Below, in pieces: positions 27,944 through 36,501 of a stretch of 64,000 nt of DNA. The notes beneath the pieces are model-generated. The model searched no databases. It had not been told where the DNA came from and saw nothing but the letters and a program-made list of their open reading frames with translations. Within the stretch, counting starts at the first letter, position 1. Every line of letters begins with the position of its first letter. The DNA lies in NCBI RefSeq assembly GCF_050789285.1, contig NZ_JBOUVX010000002.1, forward strand, positions 1,234,483 to 1,298,482. The letters are read 5' to 3'. The translations under genes and the position numbers were made by a program. Source of the stretch: CAVPWP01 sp050789285 (GTDB lineage Bacteria; Pseudomonadota; Alphaproteobacteria; Rhodobacterales; Rhodobacteraceae).

Positions 27944-29329
27944 ATGCTTTTCAGGCGGTTCGGTCTTGCGGCCATTGCGGCGCTTGTGGCCGGAACGGGC
28001 TTTGCGATGGACGGCGTAAGCGTCACCGCGACCTATCGCGAACGCATCGCGATGCCCCCCGGCACCGTGTTCGAGGCCCGGCTCGAGGATGTCTCGCGCG
28101 CGGACGCGCCCTCGATCCTGATCGGCGCGGTCCGCATCGAGGATGCGGGCAACCCGCCCTACGCGGTGACGATCGACGTCGATCCGGCCGCGATCGACGA
28201 ACGCTTCACCTACGCGGTCCGCGCCAGCCTGACGCACGAAGGGCGGCTTCTGTTCACCACAGATACCCATGTTCCGGTCCTGACGCGCGGCGCGCCGGAC
28301 GCGGCCGAAATCGTCATGGTGCGCGTCGCCTCGTCCGAGGCAGCAGCAGCCGCGCCGCTTCACGGCCTTGACCTGCCGGCAAGTTTTACCGGCGATCTTC
28401 CCTGCGCCGATTGCGAGGCGATCCGCCATCACCTCGACCTCTGGCCCGACCAGGGCTTTCACTTGCGCCGCGTATGGATCGGCGGCGCGGCACCCCTGGT
28501 GCGCGACCACGTCGGGCACTGGTCGCTTGATCCGGCGCGCAATGCGCTCGTGTTGTGGACGGGCGGCGACGCGCGCCTCGAGTTCGCGATCACCGACGCC
28601 GGCGCGCTGCGGCTTCTGGACCAGGACGGGCAGCCCATCGTGTCGGACCTGCCGTACGAGCTGACCAGCCTGGGACGTCTCGACCCGATCGACATTGCCT
28701 TGCCGATGATCGGCGCGTTCACCCATTTCGCGGACGCCGCCAGCTTCGTCGACTGCCGCTCGGGGCGCCGGTTTCCGGTGGCGATGGAGGGCGACTACCT
28801 TGCGCTTGAACGCGCCTACATGGACGCGCGGGCCGAGCCCATGGCCCCGGTCGTCGCCACGATCGACGGGCAAGTGACCATCCGCGAGGGGATGGAGGGC
28901 GGTCCGGTCCAGACCGTGACGGTGGATCGCTTCGACGCGCTCTGGCCCGGGCTGTCCTGCGAACGGGCGCGGGCCGACGCAAGCTTCGACAACACCTATT
29001 GGCGCATCCACTGGCTTGACGGCACGACGCTCGACGGCGTTCCGGGCACGCGCGAGCCGCATGTCGTGTTCCGTCCCGATGCCTACGGTGCCACCGTGGG
29101 CTGCAACCGGATCAACGGCGGGTACGAGCGGACCGGCGAGACGGGCCTGCGCCTTCTGCCCGGCGCGATGACGCGGATGGCCTGCCCGCCGCCTCTGGAC
29201 GAATGGGAGCGCCGCCTTGTCGAGGTCTTCGGGCGCGTGACGAGCCTTCGCATCCTGGGCCCGACGCTGGCCCTTCTGGACGACGACGGCGCGGTGATCG
29301 CGCGCCTCGAGGCGGTCTATCTGCCCTAG
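27944..29329 (+). CDS. Three-domain envelope protein: YbaY-like + NlpE-like + META
   Basis: 461 residues with a signal peptide (MLFRRFGLAAIAALVAGTGFA) but no lipobox Cys. About 22-115 matches the YbaY/YscW-type beta domain (VSVTATYRERIAMPPGTVFE, DERFTYAVRASLTHEGRLLF). About 120-235 resembles the NlpE N-terminal barrel, including the CxxC in SFTGDLPCADCEAIRHHLDL. About 335-460 is a META/HslJ domain (FDNTYWRIHWLDG, TVGCNRINGGYERTG, TRMACPPPLDEWERRLVEVF). NlpE and HslJ act in envelope stress sensing and heat-shock-linked resistance in E. coli; here the three are fused, so it may sense or buffer envelope damage. This is inference. Confidence 0.82.
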   Translation: MLFRRFGLAAIAALVAGTGFAMDGVSVTATYRERIAMPPGTVFEARLEDVSRADAPSILIGAVRIEDAGNPPYAVTIDVDPAAIDERFTYAVRASLTHEGRLLFTTDTHVPVLTRGAPDAAEIVMVRVASSEAAAAAPLHGLDLPASFTGDLPCADCEAIRHHLDLWPDQGFHLRRVWIGGAAPLVRDHVGHWSLDPARNALVLWTGGDARLEFAITDAGALRLLDQDGQPIVSDLPYELTSLGRLDPIDIALPMIGAFTHFADAASFVDCRSGRRFPVAMEGDYLALERAYMDARAEPMAPVVATIDGQVTIREGMEGGPVQTVTVDRFDALWPGLSCERARADASFDNTYWRIHWLDGTTLDGVPGTREPHVVFRPDAYGATVGCNRINGGYERTGETGLRLLPGAMTRMACPPPLDEWERRLVEVFGRVTSLRILGPTLALLDDDGAVIARLEAVYLP

Positions 29330-29347
29330 GGGGCAGGCCGGGATGCC

Positions 29348-29941
29348 TCAGGGAAGGGCCGGAAAACAGCCGGGATAGCCGAAGCCCCAGCGCCAGGGCA
29401 GCCCTGAACAGGGCGCGCCGCCGAACCGGACGGCGTTGAACATCGCCTCGCCGATGGCGCGGTAGGCAAGGCGGACCTGCTCTGGCGCGACCTCGTAGCG
29501 GGCGGCAAGCGCCTCGACGCGCGCCTCGCCGCCCGCGACCACGCAGGCGCGCAGGGCCTCGTCCGCGGCAAGCCGCGCGTCAAAGCTTTCGTCGGCCCCG
29601 GTCGTCGCGGTCGCCTTGGCGGCGTCGTGGTAGAGCCGGTCGTGGGCCACGCAGCAATCTTCCCAAGGGGGGCGGCCTTCATGCGCTTCGGCGAAGCCCG
29701 GAAAGATGTCGGCGACCACCGCCCAGGTCGTGGACAGCCCGCCGCTGCACCCATCGGTGACGAAGGGCGCAAGCGTCGCGCCGGGCGTGGCGATTTCGGA
29801 CATGAGGGCGCGGTGGCCGGGCAATTCCAGCGTCCGGCGCAGGGCGGACAGGGCGCCGTCGCCATCGGTGTCCTGGGCATGGGCGGCGCCCGCGGCCACC
29901 AGCGCCAGGATCAGCGCGGCAATCCCGGCCCGTGGGCTCAC
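29348..29941 (-). CDS. Secreted PLA2-like protein (CCxxHD motif)
   Basis: 197 residues with a signal peptide (MSPRAGIAALILALVAAGAAHA, cleavage near AHAQD). The mature part has TDGCSGGLSTTW, then PPWEDCCVAHDRLYHDA: a CCxxHDxxY signature like the calcium-dependent phospholipase A2 fold, followed about 20 residues later by a second helix with ADEALRACVV, whose Asp and Cys sit where the PLA2 dyad partner and disulfide would be. This is motif-level similarity only; I cannot confirm the fold. It starts within the ATGA of the GDPD gene stop, so the two are translationally coupled, which fits sequential phospholipid breakdown. Confidence 0.7.
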   Translation of the reverse strand: MSPRAGIAALILALVAAGAAHAQDTDGDGALSALRRTLELPGHRALMSEIATPGATLAPFVTDGCSGGLSTTWAVVADIFPGFAEAHEGRPPWEDCCVAHDRLYHDAAKATATTGADESFDARLAADEALRACVVAGGEARVEALAARYEVAPEQVRLAYRAIGEAMFNAVRFGGAPCSGLPWRWGFGYPGCFPALP

Positions 29942-31794
29942 GGCCGCAACTCTTCGGGCGGATCGAGGTCGAAGGCCACACCCACGCGGTCCCCCAGCGC
30001 GATCAGAAGCCGCGCCGCGGTGGGCAGGGTCGCGCGATAGTCGATGACCGCGCGCGCGAGTCCGGGATCGTCGGTGATCAACCCGTCCACGCCAAGCGAG
30101 ATCATCCGCATCATGCCCATCGGGTCGTTGACCGTCCAGGCATAGACGTCCTTGCCCGCCGCGTCCGCGCGCGCCACCAGCTGGGTCGAGACCTGCGCCG
30201 CGTTGACGGCCAGGAAATCGCCGTCGAGCCCGGCAAGGTCGCCCACCGCGGTTGCCGCCAGAACGCCGGCCCGCCAGTCGGGGCGCAGGGTCCGCATCTT
30301 CTGAACCGCCGGATACTTCAGCGACATTGTGGCGATGTCGCCGGCCATGCCGGCCGCTTCCACCAGCGCGATCACCCGGTTCTCTAGATCGACGTCGTGG
30401 CCGTAGTATTTCAGTTCGATGATCACCCCCGCGCGTCCCTTGGCAGCCGCAAGGACGTCGCTCAGCAGCGGCGCGCGCTCATCTCCGTAGGCCGGATCGA
30501 ACCAGCTGCCGATGTCGATCGCGGCTACATCGGCCATGGTGGCGTCCCAGACCTTGGTGGGCACGCCGGCCGATTTCATGAAATCGCTGTCATGGGCGAC
30601 GATGATCTGTCCGTCCGCGGTTTCCTGCACGTCGATCTCGACCCAGTCGGCACCGTCCTCGATCGCCTTCAGGACGGCGGACATGGTGTTCTCGGGGCGC
30701 AGGCCCGCCGCGCCGCGATGACCGATGACCGCGACCTCTTCCTGGCCGTCGACGGTTTCCAGCAAAAGGCCGCCCGCGCCGATGCTGGTCAGCGAAAGCA
30801 ACCCGACCGCGGCAAGGGTGAGGTTCGCCCGCGACAGAAGCGGCACGGGGCCGGCGGGCACCTGCGCCGCGGCGGCGCGCGGCGTCCGGCCTTCGAGGGC
30901 GCGGGTGAATTCGTCGTTCAGCAGATCGGCAAGCGCGCCGTTCGCCACGGCGTTCAGAAAGGCGTTGGCCGCCGACCAGACAAGGCCCACCAGGATCAGC
31001 GATCCGGCCACGAAGCGCAGCCGGTCGCCCAGAAGGTCCGGCAGTTCGGCCGCAACGATGCCGGCGAAGAAGCCGACGACCGCCGCTGCCGCCATGCGCA
31101 GCGCCAGCCACCACGCCAGATGCCCCAGCAGCTCGAGCCTGTGCCCGTCCATGCGCCGCCGGCTTTCCTGGAAGGCGCGGCGCGTGGGCAGGGCGTCGAA
31201 GACGGTCAGGTGGAGCGCCACCGCCCAGCCGGTGAGGCGCTCGGCAAGCAGCAGGACAAGGGCGATCACCACAAGGCCGATCAGCCCGACCGCGGCAAGA
31301 AAGGCGGGCGGGCGATTGGTGAGGTAGTAGTTGATGTCATAGTCGCGCAACAGCGCCGCCGCGATCAGCGCGGCCACGATCAGGAATGGCAGGGCAAGAA
31401 GCAGCACGCGCAGAAGCAGCGCCAGCGCGAAGCGCGCGAGGCGGGGCAGGGCGCCGGGAACGAAGGTCGCCGCCGCCTGCAGCGACCGCAGCGGATGGCG
31501 CGCGCCCTGGCGCAGGATCGCCGTCATCACCGCGACGTCGAGCACCGCCGCGACGATCAGAAGCGAGATCACCGCAAGCGCCCCGATTGCCCCGGCCGGG
31601 GTCAGAAGAAAGCGCGCGATATCCTGGTCGGTCAGCGCGCTCTGATCCGAGAAGGACAGCGAAACCGCCAGCAGAAGCCCGATCACCGGCACCAGCGTCG
31701 CCGTGGTGACCAGCCGGATGAAAAGGTGAACGGCAAGGAAGGGCGGCCAGAGCCGCAGGGCCTCGCGGTAGCTGTTCAGTGTCTCTCGCAGCAT
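29938..31794 (-). CDS. Membrane-anchored glycerophosphodiester phosphodiesterase
   Basis: 618 residues. The first ~340 form a multi-TM domain (LFIRLVTTATLVPVIGLLLA, GALAVISLLIVAAVLDVAVM, LLLRVLLLALPFLIVAALIA, FLAAVGLIGLVVIALVLLLA, and two more), the GDPD membrane-domain type. The catalytic barrel follows from about 355: VIGHRGAAGLRPENT, then DWVEIDVQETADGQIIVAHD with the Glu-Asp metal ligands, IIELKYYG and a C-terminal AWTVNDPMGMMRMISLGVDG. It would split glycerophosphodiesters into glycerol-3-phosphate and alcohol at the membrane surface. Overlaps the PLA2-like gene by 4 bases; 75 bases follow the ExoD-like gene. Confidence 0.92.
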   Translation of the reverse strand: MLRETLNSYREALRLWPPFLAVHLFIRLVTTATLVPVIGLLLAVSLSFSDQSALTDQDIARFLLTPAGAIGALAVISLLIVAAVLDVAVMTAILRQGARHPLRSLQAAATFVPGALPRLARFALALLLRVLLLALPFLIVAALIAAALLRDYDINYYLTNRPPAFLAAVGLIGLVVIALVLLLAERLTGWAVALHLTVFDALPTRRAFQESRRRMDGHRLELLGHLAWWLALRMAAAAVVGFFAGIVAAELPDLLGDRLRFVAGSLILVGLVWSAANAFLNAVANGALADLLNDEFTRALEGRTPRAAAAQVPAGPVPLLSRANLTLAAVGLLSLTSIGAGGLLLETVDGQEEVAVIGHRGAAGLRPENTMSAVLKAIEDGADWVEIDVQETADGQIIVAHDSDFMKSAGVPTKVWDATMADVAAIDIGSWFDPAYGDERAPLLSDVLAAAKGRAGVIIELKYYGHDVDLENRVIALVEAAGMAGDIATMSLKYPAVQKMRTLRPDWRAGVLAATAVGDLAGLDGDFLAVNAAQVSTQLVARADAAGKDVYAWTVNDPMGMMRMISLGVDGLITDDPGLARAVIDYRATLPTAARLLIALGDRVGVAFDLDPPEELRP

Positions 31795-31869
31795 CTGGCG
31801 CGCGGCCCCCTTCGTTTCTGCCGAAAGGTTAGACGTCCCCGCCCCTGCTTGTCACCGTCCGATCGTCGG

Positions 31870-32490
31870 TCAATTGCCGGTCGCGGCCAGCACGACCGTG
31901 ATCGGGATCGCGGCGCCGAGACCCGCGATCAGAAGCCCGGCAAGGGCGAAAAGGCCGTCGCGGGCCAGGAGGGACAGGCAGAAGAAGACCACCGCGGTGG
32001 CGAGGATCGAGGACGAGAACGGCACAAGCTCGAGGAACGGCATGAGCGCGCCGCAAAGCACGCAGGCGATCTGCGGCAAAAGCGCCAGAGGTGGCACGAC
32101 AAGGAATTGCAGGCGCCGGTCGGCGCGCGCGTCGATCCAGGCCGCGGGGCCCTCGAGCCGCCGCAGCCCGGCGACAAGGCGGGCGCTGGTGATCCGCCGG
32201 CGCATCAGGAATTCCGGCAACCACAGGTGCGAGCGGAAGGGAACGATCATCTGGATCGCGATAATGGCGATGATCGTCCCGCAGACCGTCGACAAGAGCG
32301 GAATGCCGGAAAGCGGCGACACAACGATCAGCGCCGGCACGAGCAGGGCGGGAACGAACGAGGTCGCGCCGAAACCCTCGACGATCTCGCGCACGCTGAC
32401 CGTGGGGTTGTGCGCCAGCGTGGCCACATGTTCGATGACGCCAACAAGGGTGGTATCGCCCGTGTCGCGAATGTCCCGAGGGTTGGTCAT
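31870..32490 (-). CDS. ExoD family exopolysaccharide-related membrane protein
   Basis: 206 residues. After a soluble N-terminus come hydrophobic segments FVPALLVPALIVVSPLSGIP, STVCGTIIAIIAIQMIV, a basic stretch with LWLPEFLMRRRITSARL, then paired C-terminal helices. The PLSGIPLL...IIAIQM...LWLP pattern is that of ExoD, described in Sinorhizobium as needed for normal exopolysaccharide and alkaline tolerance; its biochemical role is unresolved. It begins 30 bases after the flavoprotein gene stop and probably shares its transcript. Confidence 0.88.
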   Translation of the reverse strand: MTNPRDIRDTGDTTLVGVIEHVATLAHNPTVSVREIVEGFGATSFVPALLVPALIVVSPLSGIPLLSTVCGTIIAIIAIQMIVPFRSHLWLPEFLMRRRITSARLVAGLRRLEGPAAWIDARADRRLQFLVVPPLALLPQIACVLCGALMPFLELVPFSSSILATAVVFFCLSLLARDGLFALAGLLIAGLGAAIPITVVLAATGN

Positions 32491-32520
32491 GTCCGTTTGC
32501 GCGTCCCTGTGGCGCGAGGC

Positions 32521-33921
32521 TCAGGTGAAGATCTTGCCGGGGTTCAGGATTCCGTCGGGATCGAGCGCCGCCTTGATCCGGGCCATCACGCCGACGGCAG
32601 GGCCAAGCTCGGCGCGCAGGTAGGGGCGCTTGCCCTGGCCAATGCCATGCTCGCCGGTGCAGGTGCCGCCCATGGAGAGGGCAAGTTCGTTGAGCCAGCC
32701 CACGAAGTCTTCGGCCTTGGCGATCTCGGCCGGGTTGTCCATGTCGATCAATGGCAGGACATGGAAGTTGCCGTCGCCGACATGCCCGACCATCGGGGCG
32801 ATCAGCCCAAGCGCGTCAATGCGCGCGCGCGCCGCGGTGACGCAGTCGGCCAGCCGCGAGATCGGGACGCAGACGTCGGTCGAGATGCCGCGCGCGCCCG
32901 GGCGCAGCTGAAGCGCGGCCCAGTAGGCGTCGTGACGCGCCTGCCAGAGGCGGGTGCGGTCCTCGGGGCGGGTGGTCCATTCGAAGCCGGTTCCGCCGGC
33001 CTCGGCCGCGATCTCGCCGAAGAGGGCGGCCTGTTCGGCGACCGAGGCCTCGGTCCCGTGGAATTCCAGCAGCAGCAGCGGCGTCTCGGGCAGGGCCAGC
33101 TTCGAATAGGCGTTGACCGCGCGGACCTGGAGGGCATCCAGAAGCTCGATCCGGGCCATGGGAAGGCTGCTCTGGATCGCCGCGATCACCGCATCGCAGG
33201 CGGCGCCGACCGAGGGAAACGAGCATCGGGCCGAGGACATCGCCTCGGGGATGCCCTGCAGCTTCAGCGTGAGTTCGGTGATGATCCCCAACGTGCCTTC
33301 CGAGCCCACGAAAAGCCGCGTCAGGTCGTAGCCGGCCGAGGATTTGCGCGCCCGCGTGCCGGTCCGGATCCGGGTTCCGTCGGCCATCACCGCCTCGAGC
33401 GCCAGCACGTTGTCCTTCATGGTGCCATAGCGCACCGCGTTTGTGCCCGACGCGCGGGTGGCCGCCATGCCGCCAAGGCTTGCGTCGGCGCCGGGGTCGA
33501 TGGGGAAGAACAGGCCCGTGTCGCGCAGGTGATCGTTCAGCTGCTTGCGCGTGACGCCGGGCTGCACCGTGCAGTCGAGATCGGCCGCGTGCACGTCTAG
33601 GACACGGTTCATCCGCGACAGGTCGATCGAGATGCCGCCCGAGGGGGCGTTCACCTGACCCTCGAGCGAGGTGCCCGTGCCGAAGGCGATCACCGGCACG
33701 CGGTGGTCGGCGCAGGCGCGCACGATATCGGCCACCTCGTCGGCGCTGTCGGGGAAGGCGACGGCGTCCGGCATCTGGTTGGGCAGCCAGGTCGTGGTGT
33801 GGCCATGCTGTTCGCGGATCGATCGACCCGACTGCAGCCGTTCCCCCAGCCTTTGACGCAGGATCGCGACGGTGGTGGCGATGCCGTCCTCGTTGCGTGC
33901 GGGTTCCGACGGTGCGGTCAT
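32521..33921 (-). CDS. FAD-binding 2-hydroxyacid oxidoreductase (D-lactate dehydrogenase/GlcD type)
   Basis: 466 residues, VAO-type flavoprotein. The FAD-binding domain carries PDSADEVADIVRACADHRVP, FGTGTSLEGQVN and the pyrophosphate loop around DPGADASLGGMAATRASGTNAVRYG; GYDLTRLFVGSEGTLGIIT is typical of the D-lactate (cytochrome) dehydrogenase/GlcD group. The C-terminal cap ends in MVGHVGDGNFHVLPL (metal-binding His pair) and CTGEHGIGQGKRPYL. It likely oxidises D-lactate or another D-2-hydroxyacid and passes electrons to the membrane chain. The ATG is chosen for its AGGAAGGAG SD; a longer in-frame start lacks one. No GlcE or GlcF partner adjoins, which favours Dld over glycolate oxidase. 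Confidence 0.88.
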   Translation of the reverse strand: MTAPSEPARNEDGIATTVAILRQRLGERLQSGRSIREQHGHTTTWLPNQMPDAVAFPDSADEVADIVRACADHRVPVIAFGTGTSLEGQVNAPSGGISIDLSRMNRVLDVHAADLDCTVQPGVTRKQLNDHLRDTGLFFPIDPGADASLGGMAATRASGTNAVRYGTMKDNVLALEAVMADGTRIRTGTRARKSSAGYDLTRLFVGSEGTLGIITELTLKLQGIPEAMSSARCSFPSVGAACDAVIAAIQSSLPMARIELLDALQVRAVNAYSKLALPETPLLLLEFHGTEASVAEQAALFGEIAAEAGGTGFEWTTRPEDRTRLWQARHDAYWAALQLRPGARGISTDVCVPISRLADCVTAARARIDALGLIAPMVGHVGDGNFHVLPLIDMDNPAEIAKAEDFVGWLNELALSMGGTCTGEHGIGQGKRPYLRAELGPAVGVMARIKAALDPDGILNPGKIFT

Positions 33922-34037
33922 CGGGTCTCCTTCCTGCGCGCGAGATAGGGGGCGCGGGGGGGCTCTGGCAAGGGGCGCATCCCGGCGGACGCCGAAAACC
34001 GCCCGCCGCGATGTCACACGCGCGATACAGATTTCGG

Positions 34038-34046
34038 TTATCCACA
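34038..34046 (+). other. Consensus DnaA box (TTATCCACA)
   Basis: A single exact 9-mer in the 158-base divergent gap between the flavoprotein gene and phnM, 34 bases before the phnM ATG. No cluster of boxes or AT-rich unwinding region surrounds it, so it does not mark an origin; it could be a DnaA regulatory site or chance. Confidence 0.35.
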
Positions 34047-34079
34047 GGGCGAAACGGTCATGAATTGAGCAACTGACCC

Positions 34080-35258
34080 ATGTCGCTTCTGCCCCCGCTT
34101 CGCCTGACCCGCGCCCGCGTCCTTCGCGACGGCGAGATGCAGGACCGCTCGGTCGCGATCGCGGACGGGCGGATCACCAAGGGTCCGCTGCCCGAGGTCG
34201 ACCTGAGCGGCTACCTGATCCTGCCGGGCATCGTCGATCTGCACAGCGACGCACTGGAACGCCATCTGCTCCCGCGCCCGCCGGCGGCCTTCCCCGCCGC
34301 CGCCGCCCTTGCCGCCGCCGAACGCGAGGCCGCGGCCGCCGGCGTGACGACCGTCTGGCTGGCGCAGGGCTGGTCGTGGGAAGGCGGCATCCGGGCGCCG
34401 GAGGCCGCCGAACGGGTGCTGCAGGCGCATCAGGATCACCGGGCGCAGGCGGTGGTGGACCTCAGGGTGCAACTGCGCTGCGAGACGCATCTGGTCGATG
34501 GCGCACCACGGCTTCTGGCGGCGGTGCGGCGGTATGGGATCGACTATGTCACCTTCAACGATCATGTCGCCGAGGTGATCGACGCAGGCCGCGAGGCGCC
34601 GGCCCGGGTCGCCGCGCGGGCCGAGCGTCTGGGCGTGGCGGCGGAAGAGTATCTTGCGGCAGCCGGGGCGGCGCGTGTGCGCGCCGCCGAGGTGCCGCGC
34701 CACCTGTGTCGTCTGGCCGAGGCTTTCGACCGGATGGGCGTGGTCTATGCCAGCCACGACGATCCCGACGGCGAGACGCGCGAACGCTTCGCCATGATCG
34801 GCGCCAAGCTGGCCGAGTTTCCCGCCACCCGCCGCGCGGCCGCCACCGCGCGGGCGATGGGCGACCCGGTGATCCTTGGCGCGCCGAACGTCCTGCGCGG
34901 GCGCAGCCATTCGGGCCGCGTCTCGGCGCTCGATCTGCTGCGCGACAGGCTTTGCGACGCGCTGGCGTCCGACTACCACCCGCCTTCGCTGGCGGCCGCG
35001 GCGTGGAAGCTGGTGGACAGCGGCCGGATGGGGCTTCCGCAGGCCTGGACCCTTCTGTCCCGCAACCCGGCGCGGGTCCTGCGCCTTCCCGACCGGGGCG
35101 AGATCGCCACGGGCCGCCGCGCGGACCTCGTGATCGTGAACGAACGAACCCGGGCGATCGAGGCGACGATCGCGGGCGGGCGGCTGGCCTATCTGGCCGG
35201 CGAGGCCGGACGGCGGTTCCTGTCGGCGCCGGCTGCCTTCCGCCTTGCGGCGGAATAG
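34080..35258 (+). CDS. phnM: PhnM-type alpha-D-ribose 1-methylphosphonate 5-triphosphate diphosphatase
   Basis: 392 residues, amidohydrolase superfamily. Metal-site motifs: GIVDLHSDALERHLLPRP near 49-66 (the HxD of PhnM), VTFNDHVAEVID, YASHDDPDGETRERF near 223-236, and the late SDYHPPSLA near 298-306. In the C-P lyase pathway PhnM removes pyrophosphate from the ribosyl triphosphate intermediate. No other phn genes lie in the window, so it works with an unlinked C-P lyase cluster or has another diphosphatase substrate. No SD is evident before the ATG. Converges with the photolyase-like gene, 4 bases between stops. Confidence 0.9.
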   Translation: MSLLPPLRLTRARVLRDGEMQDRSVAIADGRITKGPLPEVDLSGYLILPGIVDLHSDALERHLLPRPPAAFPAAAALAAAEREAAAAGVTTVWLAQGWSWEGGIRAPEAAERVLQAHQDHRAQAVVDLRVQLRCETHLVDGAPRLLAAVRRYGIDYVTFNDHVAEVIDAGREAPARVAARAERLGVAAEEYLAAAGAARVRAAEVPRHLCRLAEAFDRMGVVYASHDDPDGETRERFAMIGAKLAEFPATRRAAATARAMGDPVILGAPNVLRGRSHSGRVSALDLLRDRLCDALASDYHPPSLAAAAWKLVDSGRMGLPQAWTLLSRNPARVLRLPDRGEIATGRRADLVIVNERTRAIEATIAGGRLAYLAGEAGRRFLSAPAAFRLAAE

Positions 35259-35262
35259 GCGC

Positions 35263-36501
35263 CTATCGCATGCCTCCGGGCGCCAGGCCAAGGTCGTCGA
35301 TCAGGCGCGGGATCGCCTCGCGGAAGCGGAAGAAGCCCGCCGTGGCATGGGGCCAGGCCGCAGCGTCATAGGGGCGCAGCACCCGGACGACATCAAGTCC
35401 CCGGCCGCGGGCCTCGGCCAGAAGCGGCGCAAGCCGGTCCGCCGCCGGACCCGTGGGAACATGGGGCAGGACGATCTGGTCGAGGTTCTGCGCCCGGGCC
35501 CAGTCCGACAGCGCCGATGGCTCGGCGGCCTCCAGCACCGTCACCTCGCCCAGTTGCGCGGCATGACGGGACAGCGCGTCGGCGATGGCGCCCCTGGTGA
35601 AGCTTTCCACCCGAGGCGCGACCGCCAGCGGTGACCGTGACCCGACGCCGGGAACGACCAGCGTCGCGGCCACCTGAAGGCCCGCCACGGCGAAGCCGGG
35701 CGAGAGGTCGTCCTCGGTCAGCACGATCCCGGTGCGGCGCGCGGGGTCGGGCCAGCCGCCTGGGGCGATCGGCTGCCGGGGCGGCGGCGGCGGGCCCTCG
35801 AGCGGTCGCGGCGCCTCGTCGAGTTGCCCGCGCGGGTCGAACCGCCCGCCGGTATGGCGGGCGATGTTCTCGGCCCGGGCGATGTAATGCTTGCCCGGCG
35901 TCTGCAGCCCGGCCACCCAGCGCCAGCTCAGCGTGTTCGAGGCGGCGTCGCCGTCCAGAAGGTGGCGCAGGAAGAAATCCGCGCCCAGAACCCAGGGAAG
36001 CCGAAGCGTGAAGATCCAGATCGACGCGGTCCACATCCGCGCGTGGTTGTGCAGATAGCCGGTCTCGACCAGCTCGCGCGCCCAATGGTCGAAACAGTCG
36101 ATCCCGGTCTCGCCCCGGCACGCGGCCTCCCAGTCGCGGCGAAGCCCGCCCTCGGTCGCGATCCGGTCGAGGGCGCGGGAAAGCTCGGCCCGGTAGGCCG
36201 TCCATACGCCCGGCCGCATCTCGAGCCAGCCTTTCCAGTAGGTGCGCCAGAACACCTCCTGAACGAATTTCTCGGCCGCGGCGGGCGAATGCCGGCCAAG
36301 GACGGCCCTCAGGACCTCGTCCTCCGAGATCAGTCGATGTCGGATATAGGGCGACAGGACCGACACATCCGGATGGCCCGGGCGGTCGTGGTTGCGCCCG
36401 GCCGCATAGGCGCGGCCCGCGCGGGGCACGAAATCGCGCAGGCGGCGCAGTCCCTCGTCGCGACGGGGCGGATGGTCAGGCGGATGGTCGGGCCGTGTCA
36501 T
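35263..36501 (-). CDS. Photolyase/cryptochrome-like flavoprotein with inverted domain order
   Basis: 412 residues. The photolyase FAD domain comes first (about 40-225): SVLSPYIRHRLISEDEV, FVQEVFWRTYWKGWLE, ETGYLHNHARMWTASIWIF, LLDGDAASNTLSWRWVAG and RFDPRGQ, with the Trp residues near the flavin kept. A Pro-rich linker (about 228-245) leads to a C-terminal alpha/beta region (about 250-405: RTGIVLTEDDLSP, DQIVLPHVPTGPAADRLAPL, GLDVVRVLRPYDAAAWPHAT, FFRFREAIP) that looks like the antenna-binding domain normally at the N-terminus. Likely FAD-containing; DNA repair versus signalling is open. Confidence 0.82.
   Translation of the reverse strand: MTRPDHPPDHPPRRDEGLRRLRDFVPRAGRAYAAGRNHDRPGHPDVSVLSPYIRHRLISEDEVLRAVLGRHSPAAAEKFVQEVFWRTYWKGWLEMRPGVWTAYRAELSRALDRIATEGGLRRDWEAACRGETGIDCFDHWARELVETGYLHNHARMWTASIWIFTLRLPWVLGADFFLRHLLDGDAASNTLSWRWVAGLQTPGKHYIARAENIARHTGGRFDPRGQLDEAPRPLEGPPPPPRQPIAPGGWPDPARRTGIVLTEDDLSPGFAVAGLQVAATLVVPGVGSRSPLAVAPRVESFTRGAIADALSRHAAQLGEVTVLEAAEPSALSDWARAQNLDQIVLPHVPTGPAADRLAPLLAEARGRGLDVVRVLRPYDAAAWPHATAGFFRFREAIPRLIDDLGLAPGGMR

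Noticed and set aside
30397..33600. Very long plus-strand open frame (over 1000 codons) opposite the GDPD, ExoD-like and flavoprotein genes
   Set aside because: Composition is Arg/Gly/Asp/His-rich shadow sequence with no domain; the minus strand carries three clearly recognisable proteins with SD sites.
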